Assembly (NCBI GenBank): GCA_033439685.1
Contig: JAUEDM010000009.1
Coordinates: 620,001-684,000 of the forward strand
Reading direction: 5' to 3'
From: Apodospora peruviana
Taxonomy: Eukaryota > Ascomycota > Sordariomycetes > Sordariales > Lasiosphaeriaceae
Length of the DNA: 64,000 nt
Of this stretch, positions 34,764 through 45,868 are shown in pieces. The first letter of the stretch is position 1. Every line of letters begins with the position of its first letter. The notes beneath the pieces were generated by a model. It was not told the origin of the DNA, did not search any database, and saw only the letters and a program-made list of their open reading frames with translations. A program made the translations under genes and the position numbers.

Positions 34764-36019
34764 ATGACAGCATCGGATTATCGGAGTTCGGAAGGGGAGT
34801 GCAGGAACGGAGTTCCAAACGAAGAAATAAAAAGAAATGGAAGACAACTTACAAGCGTCGGCCCACCTCATCGCCACTTCGACTGGAATCAAGACATGGA
34901 TCCGGCCGACATCTCCGAGGGACCACGACCGTGGAATAATTTTGCAGAACAGTCACGGTCCCGAGGACAAATTCTGGGACGCCTGCCGTTACAAACTGCG
35001 GGCACATGCGCAGTGCGGTGCCACCCCACGCAGGAGGAAGCAGCTGCGGCGGTCCGGTCGGTGGTGAGCGTGGTGAGAACGGTGCGGGAGATGTCCCTGG
35101 ATCTTCTGTACTCCCCACGACGCACATCCAGCGTGGAAGCACTACCAGGTCGGGCCGCATCCTGCCTGCCAGGAGAGAACGCTATGGCCAGCTCCAAAAA
35201 ACAACCGGGGCCATATTCCGGCAACAACAACCCAGTTGAAGCTGTGAAAAGGAGAACGACATACCATCTCGACGAAAGGCTCGTCCATCAACCGCTTGTG
35301 GACTCAGTCAAATTGACGCTAGAAGTGTTGCTGACAGAGTCAACAAGCTGCTTGAACAGCTCTCTACCGCAGCCACGAATGCTCAAAAACAGCATTTTGC
35401 TGAGCTTCCTCGTGTTCATGCATCGCTGGATATTGGGCGGCAACGACCAGCTCTTTGGCCTCCTCGTGGCCCCCGATTCAGAGGTTCTGCTTGCCGGAGC
35501 ATTCAACATCGTAGGCAAGATCTGCAACCACGAGTGGTTAGAACCGGATGACAGTGCCACCTCCACCCTCCGTCCTGCCGTTCTGGGTCAACCCGGAGCA
35601 ATACAGTCAACACGACCGCAGGCAGACGACGGATGGTAGGGACTACACCTAATCATCGCCATGACCACACACATCTTGGAAGCATCACGCTCGATGGCCA
35701 CCGTAACCAGCGGCAGGACCGGCCAGTGGATGTGGAATTCATCGCCACGCCAGACTTCATATCGCAGTTATTTATGCGCTTCCGCATGTTTCACGCGCCG
35801 AGTAAGCACTCAATCTTGTGCTTCAAGCCGGCCGTGGCGCAGCAGTCCGCATACCAGGCTCTCCTGGGTGAATGGGACAGGGACATCTAGTTTGGACAAA
35901 CCCGAAATCGCGCTGAAGCACAAGCCTACCCAGACCTGGCCCGTAAACTGGAAGAGGAGGCTACACCCGTTCTGAACCGCTTTGGCGGCGTCGGCAAGTG
36001 GATTGTCGCGTCGACTTAG
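34764..36019 (+). pseudogene. broken gene of unknown family
   Basis: Coding-like sequence changes frame several times on the plus strand. One frame holds ADRVNKLLEQLSTAATNAQK (about 35,330-35,390). Another has DQLFGLLVAPDSEVLLAGAF (about 35,450-35,505). From 35,633 a frame reads VDVEFIATPDFISQLFMRF and AYQALLGEWDRDI, hits a TAG at 35,888-35,890, and continues in the same frame with AYPDLARKLEEEATPVLNRF and FGGVGKWIVAST to a stop at 36,019. The TAG is compatible with a C-to-T change of a CAG (Gln) codon at a CpA site. No domain is recognised. Confidence 0.5.
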
Positions 36020-37381
36020 GCGCTTGAGAGAGCTGAGCCGGGCGGCCGACCTCTTCATTTTTATTCGCCTGGCCATTGACAAATCAGTTGATCGGGTTGA
36101 CACTGGAGAAGATGGGAAACCATGCGATCGCCATGTAACTGGTAGAAAACTAGGTAATGTAGATAAAATTAGAGATCCTGCGTTGCCAGCACTGCAGTAG
36201 TCAAGTGCCGTTTTGAGCTTGCTACTTTTCATGATTCGCATCGACCTCCTGTGTTCACGTCCCCTTCTAGCATGCCCTGCATGCTTGACACTTTATCTCG
36301 ACCCGACTCGACCTATTTCACCACCTGTCCTCTCAACATCTCTGCCTACCTATCAAGGCCAGTGTTTTTGAGGTGAGACAAGTTGAAATCAGGTAGACAA
36401 CCGAAGAAACAAGTGCTTGCGCATAAGCAACTCATAATATAACAGCTGGTGCCGTTTCCGCAAAAGCATAATGTAGACCAACTATTATTAAATAGTTAGT
36501 CGAAGGCTAACATCAACTCCACCGTCAACTCATACCTATTACACTAGACCCATCTAACAAGTCAGAATAAGGGTTATTCCGAGAGAAAACACAGTCTCGT
36601 TGACCGTTGTGGCCTCGCCTCGCCTTTGCTGGGTGTGCCGGTGTGCCCTAGGTATAGACAGACAGAGACCCAGGGAAACCGCCAGGTACCTATAAACCGC
36701 CTCCTTTGCAGGAGTAAGCATCCCCACTATTAAGCACAAACATCGACAACCGCACGCGTTTTTTCCCATATTTATCTATTGGCTCTCTTGTCTATCTAGC
36801 TTGCACTCGTTGATACCTAACATAACCGGCAGCCTTGCTAAACAAGCCCCGTTTTCCACCTCCTCCTGCCACAAAAACGGCGCGGCGTCCTCCTCAAATC
36901 TATAAGTAGCCTGGCCCTGTAACGCCCTTGAAATTCGGTTCGTTCCACAAATGTCTCGATACGGGCTCGTTGACAGGGTCTGGGGCCGGCAAGGCTTACA
37001 GAGCGGGCGGGGAAGAAGGGCAGAAATCTCAGAGGTATGATTGGTGGATTTGGTCCTGGGCCGTCCAAACCGGGCAAATAAGGTAATTTCATTTAGGGGT
37101 TTTCCCAGCCAGCCTATATTAGAACCACCTCTTCGCTTGTCATATTTTCATGTTTGGAACCATCTGTCTCCTTGCCATCTCTTCGTTGGTCTTACATCCA
37201 CTCCATATCATCTCTCACAGGCTTCTGCTGTATTGCGGACGGCGGTGATATTTATGACACACCCCTTGATAGGAACGGTGTTGACGTCGAATAATCCACC
37301 GGTATTCCTACAGAAAAGGAAGCACGACTGCCACAGTGATGGCTTTGGCCAAAGCTGTAGTCACACTTCAAGGACCCATGC
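36020..37381. other. intergenic region, AT-rich in part
   Basis: No gene was recognised. The segment at 36,440-36,560 is AT-rich. The right part is the 3' flank of the AT-hook gene. Confidence 0.45.
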
Positions 37382-40300
37382 CTAGATAAGCTCCCCATCT
37401 TCTCGATTCGTCGTTCTCACCCTCTGAATCTCGCGACTGATAACCGTGGCTTTGCTTTCATCGAACTCTATCAATGGCTTCGACTCACGAGTCTCGCCGT
37501 TCACGGTCATGATGACTTTCCGTGTTTTGACGTATTTCTTCGCGACCCTGTATCTGGTGGTAATCCGGAGCTTGACTAAATCGTCGGGATCCTCTGCTTC
37601 CTGCTCGGGCAAGTCGACCGCGTCCCCGGATGCGGCACCAGCAGCTGTTGTAGAAACGCCACCCTCGCTGGCGTCGAGGTTGCCAACCAACCCAAAAGAA
37701 CTGCTGCGGATAACTTCCACAACACCATGAGCCTCGGTCTCTATCTCTTCGTCATCACCCGTCTCAACGGCCAGTTTCGCCAATTCGGGGTTTGCCGCGA
37801 TCATCTTCGCCACTTGCATTTCTAAGGCGGCGACCTCTTCGTCGACTTGTCGGAGTTCCTCCCCAACTCTCCTTCGCTCATCGTCAACGTCGCGCACGTT
37901 GCCCGCTTCAGTGGCTGGCTGTTCGGAAGCGGCAGGAGCAGCAGCGGAAGGAGAAACGCTACCCTCGTTTTCCTCTAGATTATCGACCGACTGGGAAGGA
38001 CTGCTGCGGGTAACTTTCCCAACACCATGAGTGTCAATCTCCATCCCTTCCACATCACCCGTCTCAACGGCCAGTTTCTCCCCTGTGGGAATCGCCGCGA
38101 GTATCTTTGCCATTTGTATTTGTAGGACGGTCACCTCTTCCTTAGTCTGCCGAAGTTCCTCCTGAGCTTTTCTTAGCTTGTCGTCAATGTCGCCCGCAGT
38201 GCCCCCTCCAGCGGCTGGTTCCTGAGAGGTGGTCGAAGGCAGCGGCTTTTCTTGAACAGCATTGGAAATTGATACGGAATCATTGACACGATACTCATTC
38301 CCCAATGTACCGGTGGCTATTTGTACACCCAAGTCGACCGCCTCCACGGAAACGGCACCAGCAGCGGTAGTGGAAACGCTACCCTCCTTCGCCTCCAGGA
38401 CCGCCAGAGCCGCTCTCGCCATCCGCTGGAGATAGTCCCGGTCAATCTCCTGAGTAGTGTCCACCTCGTTTACAGCGCCGCCCACAATGCCGTCTCCAGT
38501 GGCTGGCTCAGGTTGATCCTGAGAAGTGGCCGAAGGCAGCAATTCTCCTTGGGCGGCAATGGTGGAACCCCCGGTCAGAGCACTTGCTGGTTGAATTACG
38601 GCATTATCGACAACGTCTTCCGGATGGTGGATAAATTGGGCGGAGGGAGAGACTCGAACTAAGCTGGCGATCTTAGTATTATCTCCGACAACAGTGCTGG
38701 CAACAATGCTTCCTCCAGTCGTTAGGGCATCCATTGTATTAGGTGACTCTCCATTGGCTGGCTTTGGCTGTTCCTGAGCTGTGGCAACACGCAGAGGTTC
38801 TCCTTGAGCAGCAAGGTTGATGGATGCGGGATTGTGAACACGATCCTCATCCTCCAATGTGTCATTGGCTGCATCGTCCTTGCCCTCGACCTCGGGGTCA
38901 GCCCTTGTGGGCTCGTACGCACGATCCTCGTTCTTCATCGTTGCGCTAGTAGATTCAGAGATCTCTCGCCGGTTCTCTGTGACGGCAGGGACGGGCCGCT
39001 TCTTCATTGACTGAAGGCGGGCTATGAGGCCCTGGTCCTTGTAACCAGTGGCCTTGACGTCCCTTATCAATAGATCGATGAAGTCAGTATCAGTCACCCG
39101 CTCGTCGTTGTGGTCAACACCAGTCATCGGCTCGTTGTAGTCATCGACAACAATCACTGTCCCGTCGTCGCTGTCATTGACATCAGTCATCGGCTCGTCG
39201 TAATGGCCGTCATAACCCAAATTTGCTACAGCCTCTCTCGCCATTCCTTGGGGACTATCCCAACCACTCTCCCGAGTACTATCCACCTCGTTGACAGCAG
39301 CGACGACAATTACATCCCCAGTGTCTGGCTGTTGACGCGCACCACGGCCCAAGGGCGTGTCCTGGACCGGGCTCTCTCCCTGGTTGTCGCTGATCTCGGC
39401 AGGGGGGTGAGAGGAACCGTCACTCTGGCCGGGTACACCGCCACCGACGTGAGCAGCGTCAACGAGTTGCTTCTTCTTACGGCCACACTTAGGATAATTT
39501 GGCGTTGCATTGGTAGGATTGCTCGGCCCAGGCACGGCCAGATCACCACCAACGGCAGCAGCCTTTTCAGCAACCAGCTGCTCCCCAAGCTCGATCAAGA
39601 CCCGCGACTCAGCCACCTCCTGCTCACTCATCCTCTGGAAATACTGCTTTCCGACGTAAACAGCAGCGGCAACATATCCTACGTTGTTGGATTCGCTGCG
39701 TTGAGGTGGGTTGGTGCTTGCAGTCGTGGTGGCCTCCTCTTCTGGTGCCTGCGCCTCGTCAAGTTTGGACCGCTGCCACCTAGCAACCTCCAAATCCGGA
39801 TCGGCCACAAACTTTGACAAATGTTGAGGCGGTATAAACGCCTTTCGATGTGCGCCATTATCACTGGGAGGAGGCACCAGCACGACGTAAAACATCTTTT
39901 GTTTCCCCTGGGGTCCAACCAATTTCATGTCGATAACTCTGGCCTCGTTTGCCGCCCGCGAAGGCAGAGGCGGTGGCACAGACGCTGGTACGGCCAACGG
40001 GACCGGGGCTGGCGTCTTGCCCGACCAATTCTGCCTAGTCTCCGGAGCCTCGGCTGGGAGCTTTGCGACGGAGGCTGGAATTTCGGATTAAAAGTTAGCT
40101 GCTGCTCTGACCCTGAGTCACTTCTCACAGTGACACCATTCATCCGAATTCTGCTCTTCACCTGTCACGGGGAGGGGGGATGGCAACTTACCAGAGCGAA
40201 GTTGTCTGGTCGATGGCGGAGCCGGGGTGGCCGCCTTTCTGACGGGCGTCGATGGTCTGGCCGACCCTTCTGTCTTTCTGGGACGACCTGGTCCCCTCTT

Positions 40301-40408
40301 CACCGGCGGCGCCGGCGGTTCTTCTGAAGCCTTACGCTTCGACGGGGCATCATCGACAGCCAGCCTCTGGCTGGCCGCGCGTGTCGAGCGACCTAGTTCA
40401 GTAGACAT
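37382..40408 (-). CDS. AT-hook protein with internal coiled-coil duplication
   Basis: Two exons, 40192-40408 and 37382-40074, are joined over a 117-nt intron (GTAAGT donor, CAGCTAAC branch) and give 969 aa. The first exon encodes a basic N-terminus with one AT-hook core, KRGPGRPRKTEG (about residue 40), suggesting DNA binding in the nucleus. Just after the splice lies a compact region, DMKLVGPQGKQKMFYVVLVP to FVADPDLEVARW (about 110-165). The long middle is acidic and disordered. Near the C-terminus a unit of about 100 aa is duplicated: EELRQTKEEVTVLQIQMAK with KLAVETGDVEG, and again EELRQVDEEVAALEMQVAK with KLAVETGDDEE, each predicting a short coiled coil. It ends in a basic segment (RYRVAKKYVKTRKVIMTV). 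The compact N-terminal region recurs in the nearby gene at 42.1-43.1 kb. I do not recognise a named family. Confidence 0.8.
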
Positions 40409-41401
40409 GTTTGCTGGAGGCTACAAGCAGAATTGACAGTCAGTTGCGAAAACCAAACAAAGGCTGGGAAATTAACGTTGCGGCTGGTTCAGCAGCCGGG
40501 TTGGTACGCCTTGGGAAGTTGGGTCAGGAGTTGTGCTGCCAATGAAGACCACGAGCCGTCGAAACTGAATCCTTTGGCACTGACCAAGTATGGGCGAAGT
40601 AAACGGGGATGGAGTTGAAATTAAATCAAATACTTACCGAGCGAAGTCAGAAAACAACGAGGCGGCGAAAAAACAAAAACCGACGGCAACGGCTCGTAAG
40701 GTAGGGCGATGTCGCTGCCAGCACGCGTCAAAATGGTGTAATGGATGGACCGCGACAAGATGCTGATGATGATGAGGATGATTGCTCAAATTATGAACAG
40801 AGGCGCGGCGAAGCGAGGCGGAGAAAACTGCAGCACGGATTTTCTGAGGGAGAGGATGGTGCAAAGGCAAGGAAGGACAACGCAACGTGCGACTCAGATG
40901 GCAGGAGGAGTAAATAACTTGGTGAATGTGGAGGTACTTACCAAGACTTGCTGTACTCGATATAAAAATCAAGTTACACTCGTGTCGAGTAAAGAATGTC
41001 GCAGTTAGATACTTGCGGACGCGCCTCGAAGAAAAGATGGAAGTGAGAGAAATCAATACCCGATCGTCTGCCTTGATTTGTGTCGGGAACTGTTGGGTTG
41101 GTGGTGCGTTCCGATGTGTGCGGAAAAATATATTATAGGGAGGGGCAGCACCGGGCACGGACCCGGGACTCAAGGCTGTAGATTTAGTCGACCAGAGGAG
41201 GTGAGTTTTTTGGGTTGGGCTACGGGACGCTGGACAGACTGGGTAAGGCGGGGTTACCTTCCATGGCCTTCAAAGGTTCCCTCAGGCAAGTGTGAATTGG
41301 ATCAAAATCTCCAAACAGCCCAGCTGTTCGGCCCTGGACAGAACATCCCACTCCCAACTACAAAACAAACACCAGTAACAAGGCTTCGAGCCCCCCCTAT
41401 A
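40409..41401. other. upstream region of the AT-hook gene
   Basis: This is the probable promoter and leader of the AT-hook gene and of the divergent small gene at 41.4 kb. A 179-codon minus frame here (40,634-41,173) has no domain and starts without a convincing context, so it is not called. Confidence 0.45.
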
Positions 41402-41951
41402 ATGCCTCTAATGACGGAGGAGACGGGACATGAGATCGTCGATCTCCTCCGGGACAAACCAATTGTATGTTTGCTTGCGCGGTACAAGACGAACGCAACA
41501 GATGCTGACTGCAGAACAGGTTATCTCGGGTGTCATTAAGTAGTGTTGGAGCCGACTTTAGGGCGGCGCTGTTGGCTGGGACTCTTACGAGCTTTTCAGA
41601 ATCGGAGAGCAAGGTTCGTTGGAAATATCGGACGCAGATTGGAGAGCGATAGACTGACTTGGTGCTGCAGACTCGAATTTCGCCAGAGATTTCTTCAAAG
41701 GATTCATTCCTTTGGATGTCGAGAGTCCTACGCGTTTGGAGATTATTTTCAACTTCTTCGATCGTTTGTCGGCTAGGGCATGGAGATTTAGAGGAAATGC
41801 TCAGTGGGCCGAGGCACCGGAGCCAGAGCCGGCAGCGTTGACCGAGAAGGGGTTCGAGGCATCCAAGGATGTCCACCCAGTTGAGCGAGGTCCGGATGCG
41901 GGTCATAGCACGCCGTTGCCACCTCTGCCAAATGAGCCGGAGAGCATATGA
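41402..41951 (+). CDS. small protein of unknown function, three exons (tentative model)
   Basis: Exons 41402-41464, 41515-41617 and 41671-41951 keep frame and give 148 aa. The first intron has a GTATGT donor and a CTGAC branch very near its end. The second uses a weak GTTGGA donor and a CTGAC branch, so its 5' boundary is the least certain. The reason to call the gene is its last exon, which reads ARDFFKGFIPLDVESPTRLE and then IIFNFFDRLSARAWRFRG, followed by a Pro/Glu-rich tail ending in PLPPLPNEPESI. This looks like a folded segment with a disordered C-terminus. The 3' end lies 118 bp from the convergent gene on the other strand. The family is not recognised. Confidence 0.5.
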
Positions 41952-42069
41952 AGACTCTGGATTTAGAGAAAAAAATCAAGTTCCATTACACGGAGAAACT
42001 ATGGATATCATCACGTCTTTGCAACGAAATTGTAACTATTATATACTACACTAATAAATATTCTTGCTA

Positions 42070-43123
42070 TCATTCCAGCTCCTCGTAATTGAAACGCTCC
42101 AGCTCATTGCCGGAGACGAATTCGATGATGTTTCTCGAGGATATGAGCGCCTTCCTCGAATATCCCGGATGGTCGGGATGGGGCATCACGACCAGAGAGT
42201 ACATCTCATCGCGGGTGATGCTGGCCATTTTATACCTCATATCCAGTGTACCATCCTTTCTGAGGGGGAGGGCGTTGCCGGGTGCCTCAACCGTGATCTT
42301 CATGGCAGGCTCAATCATGCACTGTTTCGTGTCGTTCGTAGAAGCTTGGAGCCTTCGGACCTGATCCAGCCACGTAGGGGGTGCACTGCACGGGCTCCTT
42401 CATGAACTCGTACCTCTTCGGGTTCTCTTTCATGTACTTGTGAACACCAGACTTTGATTTTGCTCCTGTCCAAAAGGTCAACATCCCTCTCTCGTCGACG
42501 GCATGCTTCCCTCCTGCATTTCTTTGCATTTGACGCCATCCCCTTGCCAGCTCGACGACGGGAAGGTCTTTGTCATCCTTTTGTACTCTTGGGAATACGT
42601 TTGGGATGTCGTCCATGTCCGAGTCGTCGTCGCAAGAGTCCCTCTCTACATCCTTTTTTATTTCTTGGGATGTCTTCGGCGCATCCGCGTCCCCGTCGTC
42701 GACGGAAGAGGGTCCCGGGCCCTCACAATACTCGCGATCGGGTACCTGGCGCAATGTGGTTGGCATATCCGCCCACGAGGATGCCTGGCCCTTGCGCCAG
42801 GTTATCCACTCGTCAACCGGCTCCTCGTCTGGGGTACTCCCCTTGTAGTCCCACGCCGACTTGACTCGGAATTTGTCTTGAGGCGGAATGGACAAAACAG
42901 GTTTGGCCATGATCGGCGAAGAGTGCGGCGACGATGAGCCAGGAGTTTCTGTCTTGGCCACCTGTTGGCTGGAGCGAGTTGTGACATTTGATCCGACCGT
43001 CGCGTCGGCCATTGATGTGTTTTCAGCTCCCGTATTAGTTGCTGGCGGTGCCCGGGAACGAGTTGTGACATTTGGCCTGGCTGTTGCGTTTGCCGTTAGT
43101 TTCTTTTGGGCGCGTCGAGGCAT
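42070..43123 (-). CDS. unknown protein sharing a domain with the AT-hook neighbour
   Basis: A minus-strand gene starts at ATG 43123 (MPRRAQKKLTANATARP). The first exon encodes a basic, Thr/Ser-rich N-terminus with two NVTTRS copies, an acidic middle (SCDDDSDMDDIPNVFP), then ARGWRQMQRNAGGKHAVDER. Read straight on, the frame stops at 42311 (270 aa). A 52-nt intron (42386-42437, GTACATG donor, GTGCAG end) instead shifts into a frame that runs to 42070 and gives 333 aa. That part reads EPAMKITVEAPGNALPL, DMRYKMASITRDEMYSLVV and RKALISSRNIIEFVSGNEL. This aligns with the AT-hook protein (DMKLVGPQGKQKMFYVVLVP, RKAFIPPQHLSKFVADPDL), so the spliced or frame-shifted end is clearly coding. The intron lacks a strong branch site, so a one-base frameshift in an old gene is the alternative. 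Confidence 0.65.
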
Positions 43124-44273
43124 AATCGTCGAGGTTAAATGAAGACTCTCCTTGGTCAGGGAGCAGTCGAGGGAGTATAATAATAAAGCTTTGAGACAAG
43201 TTAGATGTAATACCACAGGTGGGACAAGTGATGCGCACCAACAACGACTTTGCCTGTCAAGACGATGTGTCCTGGACCGACGCGTGAGGAGAAGAAGATA
43301 TGAGGTTGAGTTGAGTCTTGCCCGATAGCGAAAGATGCAAAGGTGAAGTTACTCGGATTGTATGCGGATGGTTGTGTGAAAAAGATGTGAAGAATGCAGG
43401 TGACGGTATGTGAAGTTGCGAGTTGCAAGTCTTGACGAAGGAGTCGGTCTAGGGATGATGTTGTGGGATGTGCAAGGTAAGCAGGCAAACCCAGGTAGGC
43501 TGCGATATCCTTGACAGATGGTGAATCTGGCGGGAAGCGAGGGCCCTCGGGCAGGTGGGACAAGAGTGTTTAAATCCACAGCAGAAAATACCTTATAACT
43601 ACAGTCTAGCCGGCAATTTAGACCAGCTGAAGCGGAAAAAGACTGGCTGTAGACCAATAACCGCTCATGGATACGAGGCTGTTCGCAGTTCTTGTGTGGA
43701 TTACATCCTAGACATGTCTCAGATAGTACTCCTGGGACCGTATGTTTATTCTATCATATGACCACCCTCCTCTCCCAAGTCCCAGCCTCGACCCGGTCAA
43801 CATTCACTGCTGTCCCCTCAACGACGATGCCATCGATCAATCAACACGCAGTCTGTCCACAAACAACTGCACTCCGGTGGATTGAACAGCCCGGCAGGTA
43901 ATTATTTGTTATGCTCTTTGTTCCGGAAACAAAGAAGTCAGGACCGAGAACAGGTAAAACCAATTTACCCCTCCACAAAGCCATTGTTCCGCTGTCTGGA
44001 CCGCTGTCTGGACCGCTATCTGCACTAATGTCTGCCAAACATTGTCTCTATACTGGACTACGGGTCAACGTCTCCTTATCTGCACGCTAACTTCTTCGAG
44101 TATATAACGAAGGACACCCTCCCGCTGGGATTCGATTTGGACTCCCGTTCGCAGCAGCTCCAGCTCGGCACACCTGTGAGGATTTTCATCAAATCGCCTC
44201 AAAACAACTCACTCAACCACCAGACACCGCATTTCGGAACAGGTTTGTGGACACTGCGATATACCCAATCAAC
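43124..44273. other. intergenic region
   Basis: This is the upstream region of the gene ending at 42,070. A 120-codon minus frame (43,201-43,563; PSVKDIAAYLGLPAYLAH) is protein-like but lacks an ATG and may be a leader ORF or a lost exon. It also holds the 12-bp repeat below. Confidence 0.4.
43989..44024. repeat. 12-bp tandem repeat (CCGCTGTCTGGA)
   Basis: Two full copies and one imperfect copy lie in tandem. Confidence 0.8.
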
Positions 44274-45235
44274 ATGCCTTCTACGCAATCTTCCGCCGAC
44301 CAGGGCGCGCCTTCGGGAATTTATAGCCTACCGAACGAGATCTTCTCGCAGATAATGGGCTATCTCCTTCTTCACTCGCAGGGTGTGGGTATGTCACTCA
44401 CCATGGATCCAAACGCAAGTGTCTACGAGAGGAAATGCTACTCTGCCTCCGGCACGATCTGGCTCCTCCAACCCGATACCGAATCTTTGGCTGCCCTCTC
44501 CCTAGTATCAAGGGACTTCCACGACGCCATCGCGCCATATCTGTACGAAAACAGTGGTTATGTCGCAGCCGATTCAGCTCTGCCTCTTGCTGAGAACTCT
44601 GTGCGAAAGAAAGAGCCTACGAGCCCTTGTTCGCCACCTTTGCGTCACCCCATGGCCCTTGGTCTGGTGGAAGCTCTTCGACGAGATGAGCGACCGGAAC
44701 ACTCAGCCTGCCTGGCGGTCCTTCCATCTCCACCAAACAAGCCCCGAGGTACACTCTATTCTTCGTCGACTCGAGATCGACGAAAACTTCCCCAAGTGCC
44801 TGGCCCAGTGGGAACAAGAATGCCTAGCAATGGTCCCGATCCGAAGTAGGTTCAACGACCTGTCTTCTAACACATTCACCCTGGACGCATCGCTTGTCTG
44901 GAGTTAGATAGAGTCGCCAGAGCTGAGGCTGAAGACTTGTTTGTCGGAATGCTTCCACTTCATGCTCTCGTGTCTCTTTCGCGATGGTCCCGGACGACTT
45001 GTTCGGCAATGTCCTGAGCATTCTTGATGTCGGACCTGCGTTTGTGCGGACACCCTGCGACCTTGTGGCTATGTCATTGGATTTTCATGTCGTGGGCGCG
45101 GCACCAGAAGCGCTGAACCAGAAGGTCGGTTTTCACCCTTTTGCGGAAGCGGTTCTCAAGGGCAGGCTCGGGGCTGAGTTCGTCGCGAGTGCCTTGTTCA
45201 GCATCTTTGATGGAAGGCCACTGCCTGAGCAGTGA
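44274..45235 (+). pseudogene. frameshifted F-box gene
   Basis: From ATG 44274 the frame encodes an F-box: SGIYSLPNEIFSQIMGYLL, then LAALSLVSRDFHDAIAPYLYEN. At about 44,552 (AACAGTGGTT) the coding sequence jumps by one base into another frame, VVMSQPIQLCLLLRTLCERK, which continues with WPLVWWKLFDEM and ILRRLEIDENFPKCLAQWEQE to a TAG at 44,905-44,907. Later protein-like sequence (VPDDLFGNVLSILDVGPAFV, GAEFVASALFSIFDGR) lies in a further frame to 45,235. There is no room for an intron at the first shift. F-box proteins recruit substrates to SCF ubiquitin ligases; this copy should be inactive unless the shift is an assembly error. Confidence 0.65.
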
Positions 45236-45868
45236 CCAATATGTAGGATCCTGGTCGAGTAAGCATCGGCGTCTTTCCCTTTGGGACCGCAAGGCTCCGG
45301 CCCATAGCAGACCCCAACTCAAGGGTGCGCCTCGAGAATATTGCGTCGGAGAAGCCAGCCCAGACCAGATTGCGAAGACTTCTCAACAAGCCTGCCGTAT
45401 GTTGTTTCCCGGGTTGATTCTTTGTGGTACTTCCAGCTCTTACACCGGTGGGTGGCTGCCGAATGTGCTTCGAGCTTGCGACTTGTGCGTCGAACTTGTG
45501 TTCCAGTCCATCAAGCTTCCTTCCTCAGGTGGGTGGTGGTAGATTCTCTGCTGTGATCAAGTTGGTTGGACTTGCCAACAGATAAAAGTTTGCTGTTGGT
45601 AGCAGAAATCTGGACACGTCCATGGGTTGGACCATCCAGGAAATTTGTGGGGAGGAACGTACATGTATTTGATCATCTACGCCAACGGATCCGTGAGACT
45701 TGCCGAAGCAAAGGACCACCATAAGCCTTGCCTTGCTTTCCATAAAATGTGCAGACCGTCACCGGCTATTGGTTATCCGACCCACGACCTCGTTCCAATT
45801 CGATGGGTTGCTGGTTCTGCATGGTGTTGACCCTACATTTTGCTGGGTGTCAGCGTTAGCGTCAAATA
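45236..45868. other. short intergenic region
   Basis: No gene was recognised between the F-box relic and the six-exon membrane protein gene. Confidence 0.45.

Noticed and set aside
39110..39817. 235-codon plus-strand ORF opposite the AT-hook gene
   Set aside because: It is an antisense shadow without domain or splice support.
40634..41173. 179-codon minus-strand ORF upstream of the AT-hook gene
   Set aside because: There is no domain and composition is irregular; the segment is better explained as promoter and leader.
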